From Clostridiales bacterium (GTDB lineage: Bacteria; Bacillota; Clostridia; Christensenellales; DUVY01): 5,586 nucleotides of DNA. Location of the stretch: the NCBI GenBank assembly GCA_031290295.1, contig JAITNT010000298.1:1-5586 (forward strand), in the 5' to 3' direction. Both the position numbers and the translations under genes were made by a program. The notes under the pieces are model-generated. The model was not told the origin of the DNA. It was given only the letters and a program-made list of their open reading frames with translations, and searched no databases. Of the stretch, positions 5,347 through 5,586 are shown one piece after another (the first letter of the stretch is position 1; every line of letters begins with the position of its first letter).

Positions 5347-5586
5347 AAGAGGGCAAGAGAATGATTGGTAAGCGGGGAAAAGCGGAAAGCAGACAAGTTA
5401 GAGCTGGATTGCCACGTCGCTGACGCTCCTCGCTAAGGACGGAGAGCTTTTGATTGTAAGGGGTATGGGTGAACGAACAGTGGTTGTGTAGGGGCGACCC
5501 TGTGCGGTTGCCCGCATATGTGATTATTCGGCGTTGCCGCGAGTTTACGCAAATGAATAATTGGTAAAATTTGGCAAAAAATATTT
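5338..5586. other. Intergenic region downstream of the regulator, no gene seen
   Basis: I see no reading frame with a credible start and ribosome site in these 249 nt, and no clear intrinsic terminator (hairpin plus T-run) for the regulator gene. It contains a G10 run, a small CGTC-GCT-GACG hairpin (5415-5425), a GC hairpin at 5492-5513, the direct repeat GAATRATTGGTAA (5359-5371 and 5555-5567, one mismatch) and an AT-rich right end. The texture resembles the repeat-laden intergenic DNA of clostridial genomes. Confidence 0.6.
5492..5513. repeat. Short GC hairpin, REP-like intergenic repeat
   Basis: GGGCGACC (5492-5499) pairs with GGTTGCCC (5506-5513) through eight positions including one G-U pair, around a 6-nt loop. 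From memory, GTAGGGGCGACC...GGTCGCCCG-type palindromes recur between genes of gut Clostridia, and this copy fits that pattern with one changed base. No T-run follows, so it is a poor terminator. The family assignment is not proven from one copy. Confidence 0.45.

Noticed and set aside
5492..5513. Intrinsic terminator for the regulator gene
   Set aside because: The hairpin has no T-run on either side and lies about 155 nt past the stop, so it fits an intergenic palindrome better.

Overview
The window looks like chromosomal DNA from an uncultured gut-type clostridium (Firmicutes/Bacillota). This is an inference. The grounds are moderately GC-rich coding DNA with many GCG, CGC and GTA codons, AT-rich intergenic DNA with a perfect TATAAT box, GGAGG/AAGGA-type ribosome sites, and a family mix (Gfo/Idh/MocA, ThuA-like, TIM-barrel isomerase, cupin-AraC regulator) typical of such genomes. 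Nothing in the sequence fixes the species.

Layout. Four genes lie on the minus strand and read right to left: an NAD(P)-dependent Gfo/Idh/MocA oxidoreductase (4371-3301, TTG start), a ThuA-like protein 4 nt downstream (3296-2574), a second Gfo/Idh/MocA oxidoreductase after 59 nt (2514-1426), and a TIM-barrel sugar isomerase/epimerase after 163 nt (1262-306). A divergent AraC-family regulator lies on the plus strand (4525-5337). The 153-nt divergent region carries candidate promoters for both directions and a pair of direct repeats 21 bp apart that could be the regulator's operator. At the left edge, 22 nt past the last operon gene, is an incomplete minus-strand reading frame for a glycine-rich Gly-X-Y repeat protein with no recognisable start. 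At the right edge, 249 nt without a gene follow the regulator and hold a G10 run, a short GC hairpin, a near-perfect direct repeat and an AT-rich motif resembling part of the divergent promoter region.

How the genes may work together. Gfo/Idh/MocA enzymes oxidise or reduce a sugar or cyclitol hydroxyl. TIM-barrel isomerases of this type epimerise, isomerise or cleave the resulting keto-sugar. ThuA-like proteins accompany such dehydrogenases in trehalose and related glycoside catabolism. Together they suggest an inducible cytoplasmic pathway that works through keto-sugar (perhaps 3-keto-glycoside) or inositol intermediates, with the AraC protein sensing the sugar. No transporter, kinase or glycosidase lies in the window, so the substrate cannot be named.

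The most noteworthy non-coding signals are: the AraC start codon sitting where transcription should begin (possible leaderless mRNA); a roughly 126-nt long-armed imperfect inverted repeat between the second oxidoreductase and the isomerase, with one arm running over the stop codon; a strong GC hairpin 3 nt before the isomerase ribosome site; and the 21-bp-spaced repeats.
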